Below, one piece after another: positions 24,611 to 36,871 of a stretch of DNA of 64,000 nt. Every line of letters begins with the position of its first letter. Positions within the stretch are counted from its first letter, which is position 1. The translations under genes were made by a program, and so were the position numbers. This DNA is from Ditylenchus dipsaci (taxonomy: Eukaryota > Nematoda > Chromadorea > Rhabditida > Anguinidae), in the NCBI GenBank assembly GCA_004194705.1, contig SADC01000766.1:1-64000 (forward strand), in the 5' to 3' direction. The notes under the pieces were generated by a model, which worked only from the letters and a program-made list of their open reading frames with translations, did not search any database and was not told the origin of the DNA.

Positions 24611-25129
24611 TGCTTTCAGAAAAAACTAAAACTTTTTAAACCTCAGATTGGATATAGGGACCTCGTGATACGTACCCGAACCGAGCGTCCACATTCAGAA
24701 TCCAAAAATTTAGATTTAGCTAAAATTAATTAAAAATCATAGTACCTTATCCACAACCATCTAAATCAATTCGTCCACAGGTCATTTCGTCTACAAAATT
24801 TTTATCATCTGTAAGAGCTAAAAACCCAAATGATTCAATTCAAAATTGTGTTCTGAAAACGGTTAAATTTGAACCGGAGTCCTCTACTCGGGACTGATTG
24901 CACACAAAAAAAGAGATTCGAAACAGTAACCTTGGTGATGAATATATGGAGCTATACACCACTCAAACACTCAAAGTTATAATGAAAATAAGGTATGCAG
25001 CCCGGTGGATTCGAACCAGCATCCTCGGCGGTGGCTATCCATGTGGTCGTCCACTTGGATCAAAAATTTTTTTTTGTCGTGTTTTCAGGCATTTTCTGAC
25101 CTAAAAAGTTGATTTTTTGAAAAAAAAAT

Positions 25130-25570
25130 TTTGACCAAAATTCGACTTTTTGCCTTGGTGGACCAAGGTATTCTACCTCGTTATGTCACTGGAGCTAGGC
25201 AAAATGAGTCTCCATATGCATTTTATGATCAAGAGTCCTGCTCGGAATTATGTCTAAGGTAAATGAGTGCGCGCATCTCTAACCAACCAAACCCCCTGCG
25301 CCAGAGTGGGCGCAGGGGGCTTGGTTGCTTGGGGTTGAGATGCGCACACCCACATACCTTAGACACAAATCACTCGAAAGTGACTCTGGATGCATGGAAA
25401 AAACATGCATGCCAGAGTTTATTCATGCAGTAGGCCCCAGTATTCAAAACTATGTTCACATCCCATCTTTTTAGGACTCTAGGTACCATTTTCAGGTGGT
25501 TTACCTTGGTCCCCAAGGCAAAAAGTCGAACTTTGGTCAAAAAAATTTTTCCCAAAAATCAACTTTTTAG
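25130..25570. repeat. Palindromic repeat shared with 11790-12260
   Basis: The outer arms TTGACCAAAATTCGACTTTT and its complement lie at both ends. Inner features are ATTATGTCTAAGGTAAATG, GCGCATCTC, a GGGGGCTTGGTTG inverted pair and GTAGGCCCCAGT. The family also occurs at 11790-12260. No gene is seen. Confidence 0.6.
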
Positions 25571-25845
25571 GTCAGAAAATGCCCGAAAACACCCTCTTTA
25601 TCGTTTTCAGCGCATATGGATTACTTAGAAATGGTTAAAACCTGATTTTGAAAAAAAATTTCTTGGGGGGGGGGGGGTATTCGCTGCTAGCGCCAATTTT
25701 TGAAATCGTAAATCAAAAATGGTCTTAACTCTGAAATCCTAGTCAAAAAATCGGGAGTGGGGGATTATTAGAGGTTTTACGGTATGTGTTATTCGGCATT
25801 ATCATGGCGGCATTTGCAGATATAACATTTGCAGATGCGATATAC

Positions 25846-26096
25846 CGTATTTTCTGTATTAAGTCCCCGGGGAGTTATTGTTCAACCTCAAAAAGTGGGA
25901 AATTTTTGAGGTCGATTTTGAGATTTTTGGGTGCTCAACCAAAACCTGAAAAGTGGAATCAGGAAAACTCGTGGTAATTAAGAAAACGCAAACAACAGAA
26001 TTGCAAAATATTTTCTCTAGGCTGAGATATGAGGTCCATATAGGGGGGAGTTATTAGAGAGGGGGGACTTATTACAGAAAATACGGTATGTGTTCC
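25846..26096. repeat. TACCGTA-family MITE
   Basis: The inverted termini are TACCGTATTTTCTGTATTAA and TTATTACAGAAAATACGGTA, with TA at the edges. The interior carries GGTGCTCAACCAAAACC, shared with 16068, 32675 and 57855-57953. It is non-coding. Confidence 0.75.
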
Positions 26097-26109
26097 GAAA
26101 TTTGCGACT

Positions 26110-26280
26110 TAAAATTCTCATCACGACATTTACGGTGCGACACTAACAGACGTAACCATTTCACAGCTTAACATTTGTGGATTGTAATCTACAGACTGTA
26201 CATTTGCAAAAGTTTAATTTGCATGTTGACATTTACAAATGCGACTTTTGCAGACGCCACATCTGCAGAACGAATTATTA
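26110..26280. repeat. Degenerate ACATTTGCAGATGCGAC tandem repeat
   Basis: Units of about 17-20 bases related to ACATTTGCAGATGCGAC recur with many changes. The same type of array is seen at 53120-53345 (GCGGATACAACATTTACGG) and in a few units at 25797-25850. The spacing is irregular, and I see no partner arm close by. Confidence 0.5.
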
Positions 26281-26569
26281 TTATTATTATATTATCGTCA
26301 CTTCACCCGCACTTGGGGCATACATTTCCAGAATATATAGTGATGATACTGTTGTCATGCTGGTATTTACCATTTTTATACCATTAAAAGAGAAAAGCAA
26401 GAGTGAAATTAAGGCAACAGTCATATATAAAATCATAAAATTAAATTCTAAGCCAATAATAATTGGAGACGCAACAATCCAGACCTACAAACCGATAAAA
26501 ATTAATCTTCAAAAATTTAAGTGCATATTTACCTGACCGCGTGCTACCAACCTCAGGTGAGTGGGTAGA

Positions 26570-27660
26570 ATCTCAGTTTTAGTCCTAAAAACAGCGGTCT
26601 TACTCGTCTTCGTCCTCGTAGTACGAGGCTAAAACTAGCTCTTACTCGTTTTCCTCCTCGTATTTTTCTCGTCTTTTGTGTTTCTACTCGTACTTTGTAT
26701 TAAAAAGCAAATTTTCATTAAAAGTTTACACACTTTTGCCTAAATGCTCATACATTTTTTTGTAAAATGATAACAGAATCCGACAACAAAAGCATTCCTC
26801 AAGGTGATTACGAATATTTGACTTTTTGTGAACTGATTACAAAAATAGGTATATTGAAAAACATTTCTGGTCTACTGTGTAGTAAGATGTGTGGAATAGC
26901 TAAAAATCAAATTTGTGTCTTTGCTTAGCATTTCTGTTGCTGCTGACTAAACAGTCGATGCTTTTTCAGGGATGACAATAAAGTGTCTCAATGAGTTGTT
27001 AATGATTACTAGAAGAGAATAGTCGAAGAATTAGCAAAGGAAGAAAAAATTCCAAACAAATCATTAAATAAGCAAAGGACGATACGTAAAAATGCCACGT
27101 TTTGGAGAAAAAGTGCCACGTTTTTTCGATTTTAGTCAAGAAGGCGAAAAATTGCCATGTTTTAGTGAAAAAGTGCCACGTTTTTTTTAAATTTGCCTAA
27201 TTTTGCACAGATATGCCTGGTTTCTATGTGTCGCATTGTTTCCAAGGACATATCTATATTAAGCTAATGGTAATCTTCAAAATTTCAGGTGTAAATCATT
27301 GATTTGTCTAAGAAATCTTATTGTCAGAAAACGTGGCAGATTTTCACTAAAACGTGGCACTTTTTCGCCTTCTTGACTAGAATCGAAAAAACGTGGCCCT
27401 TTTTTCACAAAAACGTGGCACTTTTTCTCCAGAACGTGGCATATTTCCGTTTCATCCAATAAGCAAATTAAAACGAGTCGTCCTTATCCTTTGTCTTCCG
27501 TCCTCGTCCTTGCCTCTTCGTCCTCTTCCTCGTCCTCGTACTTGTAATTTTTAAGACTCGTACTTCGTCTTCGTACCTGGTTTTGGAGCTGCTCGTACTT
27601 CGTCTTCGTAGTACGAGGAGGAGGACGAAAACGAAAGACGAGGACGAGTTTGCAGTGGTA
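26570..27660. repeat. Inverted CTCGTC-rich arms enclosing a GCCACGTTTT palindrome
   Basis: The left arm, 26590-26700, is rich in CTCGTCTTCGTCCTCG and contains GTAGTACGAGG. The right arm, 27470-27655, has the inverted type, GTAGTACGAGGAGGAGGACG. Inside, 27095-27448 is a second palindrome built from GTGCCACGTTTT units around GATTTTAGTCAAGAAGGCG. The whole has the form of a foldback element with another inside it. Target duplications were not clear. Confidence 0.55.
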
Positions 27661-27679
27661 CGCACTCTTAGTTAAGGGA

Positions 27680-27830
27680 TTTAAAAGGGGTAAATTCGGA
27701 ATTTGGGTGTTAACAAACCTAATTCCTTACACGATTTTGCAAATGATAGCACGGTTTGTTTTAAAATTTGACTAAATTTTTTTCAGGCCATCTAGGTGGA
27801 TGTACACCTGACCAGGAGGTACCCAGTAGA
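27680..27830. repeat. Single monomer of the GCCATCCAGGTGGATATCC satellite
   Basis: The segment with AACAAACCTAATTCC, ACACGATTTTGCAAATGATA, GGTTTGTTTTAAAATTTGAC and CAGGCCATCTAGGTGGATG matches the roughly 150-bp monomer that is tandem at 51535-52080 and 63240-64000. Confidence 0.6.
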
Positions 27831-28599
27831 GTTGTCCCGGAAATTTTTTGTGTCAAAACCTGAATCACCGAATATTTTTGTGATTCTTCCCATTTTTTCT
27901 AAAAATTTTGGTTTCATTCAGCACACTATTGAATTCTGCGTTAGATGCACTTTTTGACCAATTGTACTTTATTTTACCAAAATGTCGTTTATTTTAAAAT
28001 TTTGATTTCCGAGCCCTGTTAGAACCCCATTTTCTCCAAAGCCGGAAAGCTCGTAACGTTTTCACGTGACGAGATACAGTCGACGGACTACAACAGTCTA
28101 ATGGTCAAATTCCAGAAGCAACAGTATCAACTGCTAAAAAAAATCTTTAAATGACTTGTCTGCCTTTTTAGCCCTCATTTATCACCAGGCTGAAAAAATC
28201 CGAGCCATCTCTAGTAGAAACCAATGTAAAAAATAGCCGTAAATGTCTAATGCAACACCCCCTTCCCACTCTTTAAAACTCTTGTCTTTTAACTAAAACA
28301 TTTTTTACGTGTTATACACCATTCAACGCAAAATTTCCTGGAGATTCTCCCTTCTCGAAACCCGAAATCCGGTTTTTAAAATGTTACATCTAGTTACGGG
28401 CCTTAGCACTAAACAAAGTCTTTCTAAAAAACTTTTTTTGACGAAAATTTTAAATCTTTGCTGTACGCAGTCAGACGTTCAATAAAAGCCCACATTGGGA
28501 AACAGCCAAAAGTGGCCTGAAGCGTTACCTTATATCTGTGTGGCCTTATATCGAAGTTTGACTGTAATCCGTATACTACTCCGAAAATTCGAAATCACC

Positions 28600-30700
28600 T
28601 TTAACAACCCAGAAACACACCAAATATTATAAACTGTCGTGTAAATCTTAAGCAATCTTAAAACTACTCAAACTATTTTAACACATCTTCGAGCGTGACT
28701 TTTGCCTCTCTGAATACAAAATTTCATGGCGAACACGATGGCTTTTTCAGATTTTTTTTCAAATCTAAAAGGTGGTTCAAATCGGCATTTGAAGTATGTG
28801 ACCCATACGCCGGGTACTACAAAGTTAGATATGGCTGTAACTTTTTCCCCAGATATAATTTTGATCTGTTTTAAAAACTGTAAATTTTTCTTATGAGCTT
28901 CTTTATCTTCTTTTAGTTGCATAAATATTCCTTCGACCAAAAATAAAATTTAAATTAATCAAAGATCCCTAATATTTTAGTTTTTAAAATCACAGTTATT
29001 TCATATAAACACCCATAACTTTCTTTATATCAATTTTTTGAAAAATTTCTTCACAGCTTCTTGAAGACCACATTCTGCGCTACAAAATGATACGTTATTT
29101 TATTATACATGCCGTTCAGACCGACTTACAAAACAATGTTGAAAGCCACTGTGGTAGATACAAGGATTTCAAGGATTTTGTTTTGAATAGCATATTTGTA
29201 GGCGCTGCACACCCTGTTATGTCCATTGAGTATTCCGTGTTTTATAAAGCATTTAGAATCGTTTTGCACTACTTTCTTCCGTATTTGCTCGAAAAAAATT
29301 TGAAAGGCGCGCACTTTAATTTTTGATCAAAAATTTTAGTGATGTTTTGTATTTTTGTTTATATCTTTTGGCAGTTTAATGAAAGAGCATCGATATATAG
29401 CTTATTTTGTAGCTACATAAACAGGCTTTCTTCTGCATGTTAACGTATCTTCATAGATAAAAATTTCAAGACCAAAAGACCATTTAAAAACTACTTCACA
29501 TTTTTTGAAATATACAATTTCGTTATAAACTTCTATAACTATCTGTTTTCTGTATTTTTTTTTCGATTTTTTGATTCACGCTCGAGGATCGGAGTGTTAA
29601 GCAATTTGGAATAACTCCGAACCACTCCAAAGTCTCCGTTAACTACTTTATGATGCTCTGAATTAAAAAAAACTTAAAAAAAACAAGGATTCTAATTTGA
29701 GGGACAAGTATAGAATTTTTAAGATAAGATCTCGACTTCGAGCATTGGCTTTTTTGCTGTTTTCACTTCGCTTTTTTTGAACCGTGGGTTTGAATTCTTG
29801 AGGTTCGAGTCGAGGGTTGAAAAATGCCAAGTTTTGAGAAGAATTTAGGGTCTTTCTCCGGCTGATACCACCCATTTCAATTTTTGATTTTTTCTCTCGA
29901 AAACTGCCTAGGTCCCTACTGTTGCTTTAAAGATGATCATGTTAACTAAAATCACTTTGAGTACCATAATCACAGTATTAACATAAGGATAATAGACAGG
30001 AGGGACCAAGGCTTTTTTCGCTAGACAAAAACCAGAAAATAAAAGGTGTGGTGTCAGCCGAAGAAGCACCGAATTCGAAGCTGGAAAAGTAAAAACTATC
30101 GAATGAGTCTAAAATAGAATAATTCAAAATTTCTTTGTTAAAGGGGCCAACTTATACTAGAATTGTGATTCTTGACCACTGATCGACTAATGAAGTTTTT
30201 ATTTCCAAAAATAGAATTTTTTCTGTTTAGATGGTAATTTTTTTTCAATTTTAACATCACCATGGAAAAAAGAGGCTTCAAAATGGAAAATGGCACCCTA
30301 ACTACATTGGAATTAAAAAAGATGCATGTTAAAAGAAATTTTTAATAAGTTGGATTTTTTTTATTTTAGACGAATCTTCAGTAGCATTAGTGATTTTTTT
30401 GTGGGTGATACAATAATTGGCATATTGCTTCTGTAAAAGGCGCTTGTAAAGCGCCACTCCACCTTGTAAAAAATAACAGAGACACAACAATAAAGACAAT
30501 TAAAATTGAAAATAGCGGCAAATAAAATTAGCCGGCAAATTCGAATTTGAATTTTACAAATCCACTGCTGGTAAGCTTTGATTGGAAGTGCTTCGTTTTT
30601 GTGCGAGTGCTAGAGCTCACAGTCAAGAAAGCTGCGTCGAGAAATTTTGGTATTTTTTATATTTTTACGCTAGCTCATAACTAACTTTTCTTTTCAGCCT
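28600..30700. other. AT-rich intergenic region upstream of the NuSAP1-like gene
   Basis: No gene is recognised in 2.1 kb. Open frames here are short and low-complexity. The last few hundred bases before 30716 include an acceptor-like CTTTTCAG at 30690-30697, so a 5' UTR intron of the next gene is possible. Confidence 0.4.
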
Positions 30701-30715
30701 TCTATCCCGGACACC

Positions 30716-33700
30716 ATGGAGGAGTTGAGAGAAAAGTTAAATGCTCTGTCTTGGAATGATCTGAGACACGAGGCCAAGAAGCATTCCGTCAAAGCCAAAG
30801 GAAAGGTAAAGTTTACTCAATTTTCATTAACTATACGATTATTCAATTATACTATTCGACCAGGGCTCGTATATGTCCTTTTTTAAAAGATTTGTCCTTT
30901 TTTCGGAACCTAAAATCTTTTTTATTTTTGAAGTTTTTAGTCAAAGTCTTTTTTTTTCGCTCCAAAAGAGCAATAAGCATTGGATAAAATGACTAAATGT
31001 CCTTTTTTTTACCCAAATGTCCTTTTTTAAAAATTTTGAGTTACTTGCCCTGTATTCGACCCTACTAACGAATATTCAACCAGCCCCCCCCCCACAGTTT
31101 TTCTTTCTAAACCCATATTAAAAAGTACCCAATTATTAGTCTCACAGCCCAGAAAAAGTGCGTAAGACATTACTTACAAGGGAGGGACCCTGACTGTGAT
31201 TTGGGGTTTTTTCGATGAATTTTTCATGCGCATTTTCTTGTAGAGCGTATCCACATCCCATATGAATTTGGCTCCCCACCTCTGAAAGTTAACAAAATTT
31301 TAGGAGTTACCCATGGCCTGCGGGACAGTTATAAAAAACCATGATGGGGGTATCTAGGTGTTTTAAGAACTTTAATTTACCCTTGTACCAGGTTTTGTGG
31401 ACCTTCAGAGCTCGGGAGCCAGATTTGTCAGGAACTTGGGCACGCTCCACAAGAATGCATGGAAAAAAGGTTATCAAAGTTACCTCCTGTCATAGTCAGG
31501 GCGCCTCTTTTGTTAGTCTCGCCTAACATACGCTAGCCTACCCCTGAGCCTAAGGCCTAAGCGTAAAAAGGGTAGTTAGAGCGTCTTTGGGGTGGTCAAA
31601 TTGTGGGAGGGGTATTTACTAGGAGCGCCAACTACACTTGTTTGTTCAGAAAACCGAGCTCATCGAGTCTATCCTAAAAACTATTGGAGATGCTACTGAA
31701 CCAACCAGTCAACAAACTGACGTGAAAAGAGATGAGCCCAATGAGTTTGAACACAGGCAGACACCCAACGAAGAGCGGTCAACTAAACCAACAGAAGCAA
31801 CAGCAGAAGCAGTCACATCGTCAGGCAAAATAGTTGAAACCATCGAAGCAGAACCAGCAGAAGATAGGTCGCCAGCTGAAACCAATGAAGCAGAACCAGC
31901 AGTAGACAAGTCGCCAGCTGAAACCAGCGAAGCAGAACCAGCAGTAGATAAGTCGCCAGTTGAAATAGCTGAGCCTGTTGAAAAAACAAACCAAGTGGAA
32001 CTGCCGGGTGTTGTTTCCTTGGAAACTATTGAAACAGAAACAGTAGCAGCTGAATCTTTGATCGTGACAAATAAGCTTTCCGAAAAAGAGACACAAGAAG
32101 ATGAGCAGACAGCTAAGTCAGAACCATCCGCATCACCAGCCAAAACCAACGAGTCCATCCTATTGGAACCACTACCAGTATCCCAATCGCCATCGAAGAC
32201 TGATGAGCCTATGGAAGAAGCAGCTCAACAAACAGAGCAGCCAACTGAAAATCAAGTTAGAAGTGAGCCATTTCGAAATCTGGAATCTTCTCAAGCCGGC
32301 TCAGAACCTCAACAAATGGAGCAGCCAATAGAAGTGAAAGAGCAATTTAACGAATCTCCAGCCAAGGTCTCTGAGACAAGTCCAAAAGCAGCGGAAGCAA
32401 TGGACGCATCATCTCCAACTGAACCAGAACCTTCCCTTTCACGTCTAGAATTACAAAAAGAGGCGTCAGAGTGTGTGGTGGTAGCTGAAATGCCAAGTGA
32501 ACAAACCCTTTCTGAAACTAATGGTCCGAAATCCGCTAACCAAAGCCACAATGCAGAGCAGTACTTGAGTGAAGACAATGACAGCAATGGAGCCTTGGAC
32601 ACCACTTACACCAAAGAGGATGTCAACAACAGTCTCCTATCTCAGGGTAATCTTGTTTTTTATATTCTTGAAGATATTTACCGTATTTTCTCTAATAGTT
32701 CCACATGTGGGATTATTTTTCAATCACCCGAAAATCGGAAAATTTTGAATTCGATCTCGAGATTTTCGGGTGCTGAACCAAGATGTAAAAAGTGGAATCT
32801 GTAGAGCCCGTGGGAGTTAAGAAAATGCATCAAACAGCTTAGCGAAATATTTACTCTGCTCCGAGATATAGGTCTTCAAAGTTGGGGGTGTGGGTTTATT
32901 AGAGACTGTGGGATTATTAGAGAAAATACGGTACCAAGTCTTTGGTCTATTTAGACATCTCTTTGCCGCCTGTAGGTGAATCGTTCTTGACCGAAGACAA
33001 CAGCCCCAGGCCAAATATAAGCATGAAAATTCCTGCAATGGAGCAAAGTCAGGATGAACCAATGGATACCATGGATCTAATAGAAGAAGAAACTATCAAC
33101 GCTATGAAAAGTGTAGAAGAGGCGGTTCAGCCCGAAGAAGCAGTGAAATCTGAGGAGCCAATTGAAAATATTAATCAACCAGCAGAAGCGGTGGAACTAG
33201 CAGCAACAGAGGAGATAAACCAGCTTGTGCCTAATCCCGATGCACCCAAGGAATCAACACTGTTGTATACTTCTCCATCTCCTTTTATCACCAAGAAATC
33301 GCCTGCACGTATAATTTATCATTCACAGTCGAACCTGTATTTTAGGACACCCCAAAAGTTCGTTCCAGCCTAGGGTCCAATAGTTTTTAACCCATATTTT
33401 TTATTTTTTTGCCTATTCCATTTCATTTCGATTTCGCTGTCACTTTTGGAAAAAGTATGACGGGAAAAGTTTAATGCTTGAGATTTTTGGTACAAAACTG
33501 TAAAAGCAGAATGTCAAAAATTTCGAAAAGCTAAAAAATTTAGGCGGGAATAAACTTTTGGGTTATTCTTAAATATAGGGTTGACTGTATATATATTTTT
33601 TTAAGTAAATCTTAACCATTTCATTTCAGCCTTTAACCGATTCGCAAAGCAACACCAAAAAGAGTTCAACCTAATGCCTTCAATCTGGGACACAGAGGCT

Positions 33701-36451
33701 AAACTCAAAGAGCTGCATGCCAAAAACAATTCGGCGATTCCCAGCAGAATTAAGGTTAATTTCATAAATTTAAAATGCACTGCCAAATAATTCTAAACTA
33801 TCATGTTCAGCAACTTGCCTCTCCTAAGAAATTAGTTTCACCGAAGAAAGCGTTGGTAGAGCGATCTATCAAGTTAAGGGAGGAAATTCCCCTAGAAGCC
33901 CAGCCCAGATGCAGCGCTATAAAACAGCCAAATGGAAGCAGCCAGGAAAAGATGGAGGAAATTCAGGTATATCTGCCGAATCCTGCTAAAAGTTGTTTGT
34001 TATACAAAACCATTGTATTTAGAATACGCTTTCACCGAAAAAGCAATGCAGCATAACCAATCAAAATATTAAAGACAATGAAGAAAATGTGCAGTTTTCG
34101 TGAGTTTTAAAAAAAATAATGGCATAAATCATCTGCATTTTAGTCCTCCTAAAGACCCGAATGTGATCTCTTTCAAATTTGGCAGTGTAGATGTGAATGA
34201 CATCGCCAAGGTGCAAAAGCCATTTTCCTCTGTGGCTTCATCAACCAAATTTGTCAGTAGATTGAAAATGCCAATGCCTGTTTATTTGGATAAGGTGAGC
34301 ACCTGATTAATTTTTTTATAATTTCTTGGTTAAAGTTTTCTCGCAATGAAAATTCCCATATTTTGTTTTTATTCGAAGAAGTAAAATTATAAAATGAAAT
34401 TATTATTTTTATTTAGAGCTGTGCATAGGAATTTCGGGATTTAACTTCGAATGCGTTTTTGACCTACTTTTTGACGGAAATCGACGGCTGAAAATTTCAA
34501 ACGCTATATGCTACTTTTTATTCCTCCGTCGATTGGTTCTTTTACTTTTTGTATTTCATTCAAAAATTTTCGATCTGCAACCCTAAATCCCGAAATCGAC
34601 AAATCGGGATACTGAAATCCTCAATTTCGGGATTCATGGTTGCAGGTCAGGAATTTTCATACAAAACAGAAAAAGTAAAAAACCGATCGATAGAGGAATA
34701 AAAAGTAGCATATAGCGTCTGTAATTTTCAGCTATGAGTTTCCGTCAAAAAATGGGTTAAAAATTTGTTAGAAGGTAAAATCCCGAAATCCCGATGCACA
34801 GCTCTATTTTTATTTATCAATTTGTTAAAGATACCAGCGCGTTAAACTGCAAATAAAGGCGATGACCACCAATTTTTCGAAAATCGTTCTTGTTTTCACT
34901 TGTTTGGTGTTAAATGTGATATTTATGACCTTAGCCTACTTTGAAAAAGTAAGCAGAAAACTTTTTTCGGATCAGGTAGAACGCTTATCTCTATATAGTA
35001 TTTGACATGGGTGTGTGGGTGACGCTACTTTGGTTTTTTAGCAATTTCTCACCTTTTTTGTATTTTTTCAGAAAATCTCTCTGTGAGATTGTACTACGTG
35101 ATCTTGCGCATATTTTGAAAAAAACATAGCTCGAATTTCACGTGATGTCGCGCGTATTAAAAAAAAACAAGCCAGAGAAGAAGCTTCCCCGCCAAGTTAT
35201 TAAGACTTTCAGGTTGCCGACCACCTAAAAATCTGAGCTAAATGCGGGGTTTTCAGCAAACATACAGTCAAACCTCGATAATCCGCCACCCCGCTAAACC
35301 GCCACCCTCGATAAACCGCCACCCTCGATAAGCCCGACTTGGCTGGCCGTCAGAGAAACTCAACAAAGTTTACCCCCGCTAAACCGCCACCTCGATAATC
35401 CGCCACCCTCGGATCGGTCCCATGGGGTGGCGGATTATCGAGGTTTGACTGTATGGAAAATTTATTTTTTTCTGTTTTTTTTTATTGAAATAGCGCTGTG
35501 TTATGCTGTTCTGCGTGTTCTTGCGCATTAGCTCGAGAAAAGGCACCCATCTGAGTTAAAAGAATTTTTAAGTAATGTACATGGATATTCTATTTTATTC
35601 TGCTGTTTATCGGATTTTTTTGTTGTTTTGCTTAAATCTTTTTTGTTTTGCTTAAATCTTTTTTGTTTTGCTTAAAAAGTTAAAAATATTGTTGGAAAAA
35701 AGTTTTGATTGACAGCAAAACTGATTAACGGGGCAAATATGTCCATAAAAAGTGACAGAAAGGCGCTGATGGGCCGCTTTAGTGCCACCTCCTCGCGGTG
35801 CGGTCTGGGCAACTAATTATCTTTTTGAACAGGCTAACGGCATTTTCTTTAAAAATTTTCAGTTTAAATGATTAGCAACCGGTTTCAGGCGCCGTTAGGC
35901 GCCAACCAACCTTGTAGAAAATAGTCAAAAGAAAAATAAATTGCTGGTCCAGCCTTAATTGCAGTGTAACGCGCTGGTATGCTGCTTTAAGATTTAAATT
36001 TAGCGAGATGTGAAACAAAGGACAATGAGCACTTGTTCACCCAGACTAACTGTGCGAACACCACCTCGTTTCATCCGCTTGGCTACTACACCTGTTATGT
36101 CGCACCGACTAGAGAAACTAGCTACTCCAAAAGGACAAGTTCCAGGCAAGATTTAAAATGAATGAATTGGGCGATTCGCTGTTATCACAATTTTCACGCA
36201 ATGATAAGTCAGGTGTTTATAGTAAATTAGTTGGTTTCAGAATTCGACTCTAATTCTGAAGATGAGTCTGGTAGTTTAGCAAAGCGTTACACCCCGTACA
36301 GTGGTCGTTTTGAGTAATATTTTCTAATGGTTCAATATGTGAACCAAAAAAGTATTTTAGGTATAAGGATACCACAAATATGAACGACAAAGAACTGCAA
36401 GAATACAACATGTCTAAAAGGCAACACCAATATCAAAAACAACCGTATTGA
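30716..36451 (+). CDS. NuSAP1-like SAP-domain protein, 10 exons, 744 aa
   Basis: NuSAP1 binds and bundles spindle microtubules near chromosomes. Exons 30716-30805, 31650-32646, 32976-33308, 33630-33754, 33811-33966, 34023-34099, 34144-34294, 36004-36145, 36241-36313 and 36361-36451 join in frame to 744 residues with no stop or frameshift. Residues 1-45 form a SAP-type helix pair (LRHEAKKHSVKAKGKK then TELIESIL). Residues 50-470 are acidic, Glu/Pro/Thr-rich and disordered, with near-repeats of EAEPAVDKSPAET. Residues 475-520 (FNRFAKQHQKEFNLMPSI) resemble the NuSAP FKKLHEAHFKEM region. Later segments PNVISFKFGSVDVND, LEKLATPKGQVP and RYTPYSGRF are basic and tail-like. Intron 8 begins GC (GC-AG type). 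Introns 1, 3 and 7 are enlarged by transposable elements. The family call rests on SAP plus this motif order. Confidence 0.75.
30861..31052. mobile_element. hAT-type MITE in intron 1 of the NuSAP1-like gene
   Basis: A perfect 8-bp duplication, TATTCGAC, lies at 30853-30860 and 31053-31060. The inverted ends are CAGGGCTCG and TTGCCCTG, and the interior carries GATTTGTCCTTTTTTCGG. The same family occurs at 39718-39936. An 8-bp duplication and CAGGG ends are typical of hAT elements. Confidence 0.75.
32675..32933. repeat. TACCGTA-family MITE filling intron 2 of the NuSAP1-like gene
   Basis: TACCGTATTTTCTCTAATAG and its complement TATTAGAGAAAATACGGTA bound the element. It makes up most of the 329-base intron, whose own GT and TGTAG ends lie just outside it. 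The family interior GGTGCTGAACCAAGATG is present. Confidence 0.75.
33345..33590. repeat. Repeat with GTTCGTTCCAGCC, in intron 3 of the NuSAP1-like gene
   Basis: This starts near GGACACCCCAAAAGTTCG and ends near GGGTTGACTGTA. It shares CCCCAAAAGTTCGTTCCAGC with 6250-6275, and CAGTCAACC-type ends with 6210. A Tc1/mariner-type MITE is likely, but the ends are uneven. Confidence 0.5.
34418..34806. repeat. Palindromic MITE, GAGCTGTGCAT ends
   Basis: The left end is AGAGCTGTGCATAGGAATTTC and the right end is the complement CCCGATGCACAGCTCT. Inner arms around GAATAAAAAGTAGCATATAGCG also pair. It lies in intron 7 of the NuSAP1-like gene. Confidence 0.7.
35265..35451. mobile_element. Pogo/Tc1-type MITE (CAGTCAAACCTCGATAATCC ends)
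   Basis: Perfect inverted ends CAGTCAAACCTCGATAATCC and its complement are flanked by TA (35263-35264, 35452-35453). The interior repeats CCGCCACCCTCGATAA. It is 187 bp, non-coding, and lies in intron 7 of the NuSAP1-like gene. Confidence 0.85.
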
Positions 36452-36659
36452 ATAGCACATTGCATAAGTACAGGGTGAGTCGAATTTGTGTAGCGTTTTG
36501 TTTTGGCCACACCCTTTTTTTATTTTTTTGATCAATCGCCAAGATTTTTTCTCGAAAGAGAGCAGTCTGCCATTTTACTTGACACCAAACTCACATAAAA
36601 TCACTTTATTCCATAACACAAAAAAAGTTCGCCAAACACACACAAATATAAACAACTTG

Positions 36660-36869
36660 TCAAATTTCCTGGTTCCCGTAGGCGCGTTCCACATTTCTTC
36701 TTTCCACTTCATTGCAGCGGCGGAGCCTTCTTTCATACGAGTTCATCGCCCGGCGGATCATGCTCCATGGAATGTTTTCGAACGTTTCCTGGACCCTTTC
36801 CTTCAGTTCCTCCAGATTAGCGGAAATTGATGAAAATAGGATTGGTGAAAATTTAAGGAAATGAACCAA
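36660..36869 (-). pseudogene. Tc1/mariner transposase C-terminal fragment
   Basis: This 69-codon minus-strand frame contains SANLEELKERVQETFENIP and SMIRRAMNSYERRLRRC. That is the typical tail of DDE_3 / mariner-like transposases, where a LK-R--------P pattern precedes a helix with RRL--C. The catalytic domain is absent, apparently deleted, and the frame's 5' end abuts the hAT-type MITE at 36872. It is non-functional as transposase. Confidence 0.7.
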
Positions 36870-36871
36870 TC

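Larger units (their letters stand above)
24284..28564. mobile_element. Possible pogo/Tc1-type element, about 4.3 kb
   Basis: The left end reads TA then CAGTCAAACCTCGATATAA. The right end is the near-complement TTATATCGAAGTTTGACTG then TA. Inverted ends of about 19 bp with one mismatch and TA on both sides fit the Tc1/mariner/pogo superfamily. The interior is repeats and shows no transposase. It could equally be two solo ends of separate elements. Confidence 0.35.

Noticed and set aside
24990..25050. tRNA-like B box (GGTTCGAATCC on the minus strand)
   Set aside because: No matching acceptor stem, D arm or anticodon arm could be drawn around it, so it is at most a tRNA-derived fragment. A similar motif near 12235 also fails.
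31709..32158. 149-codon minus-strand frame opposite the NuSAP1-like gene
   Set aside because: It is the antisense shadow of the Glu/Pro/Thr-rich exon. The plus-strand reading splices in frame with all neighbours.
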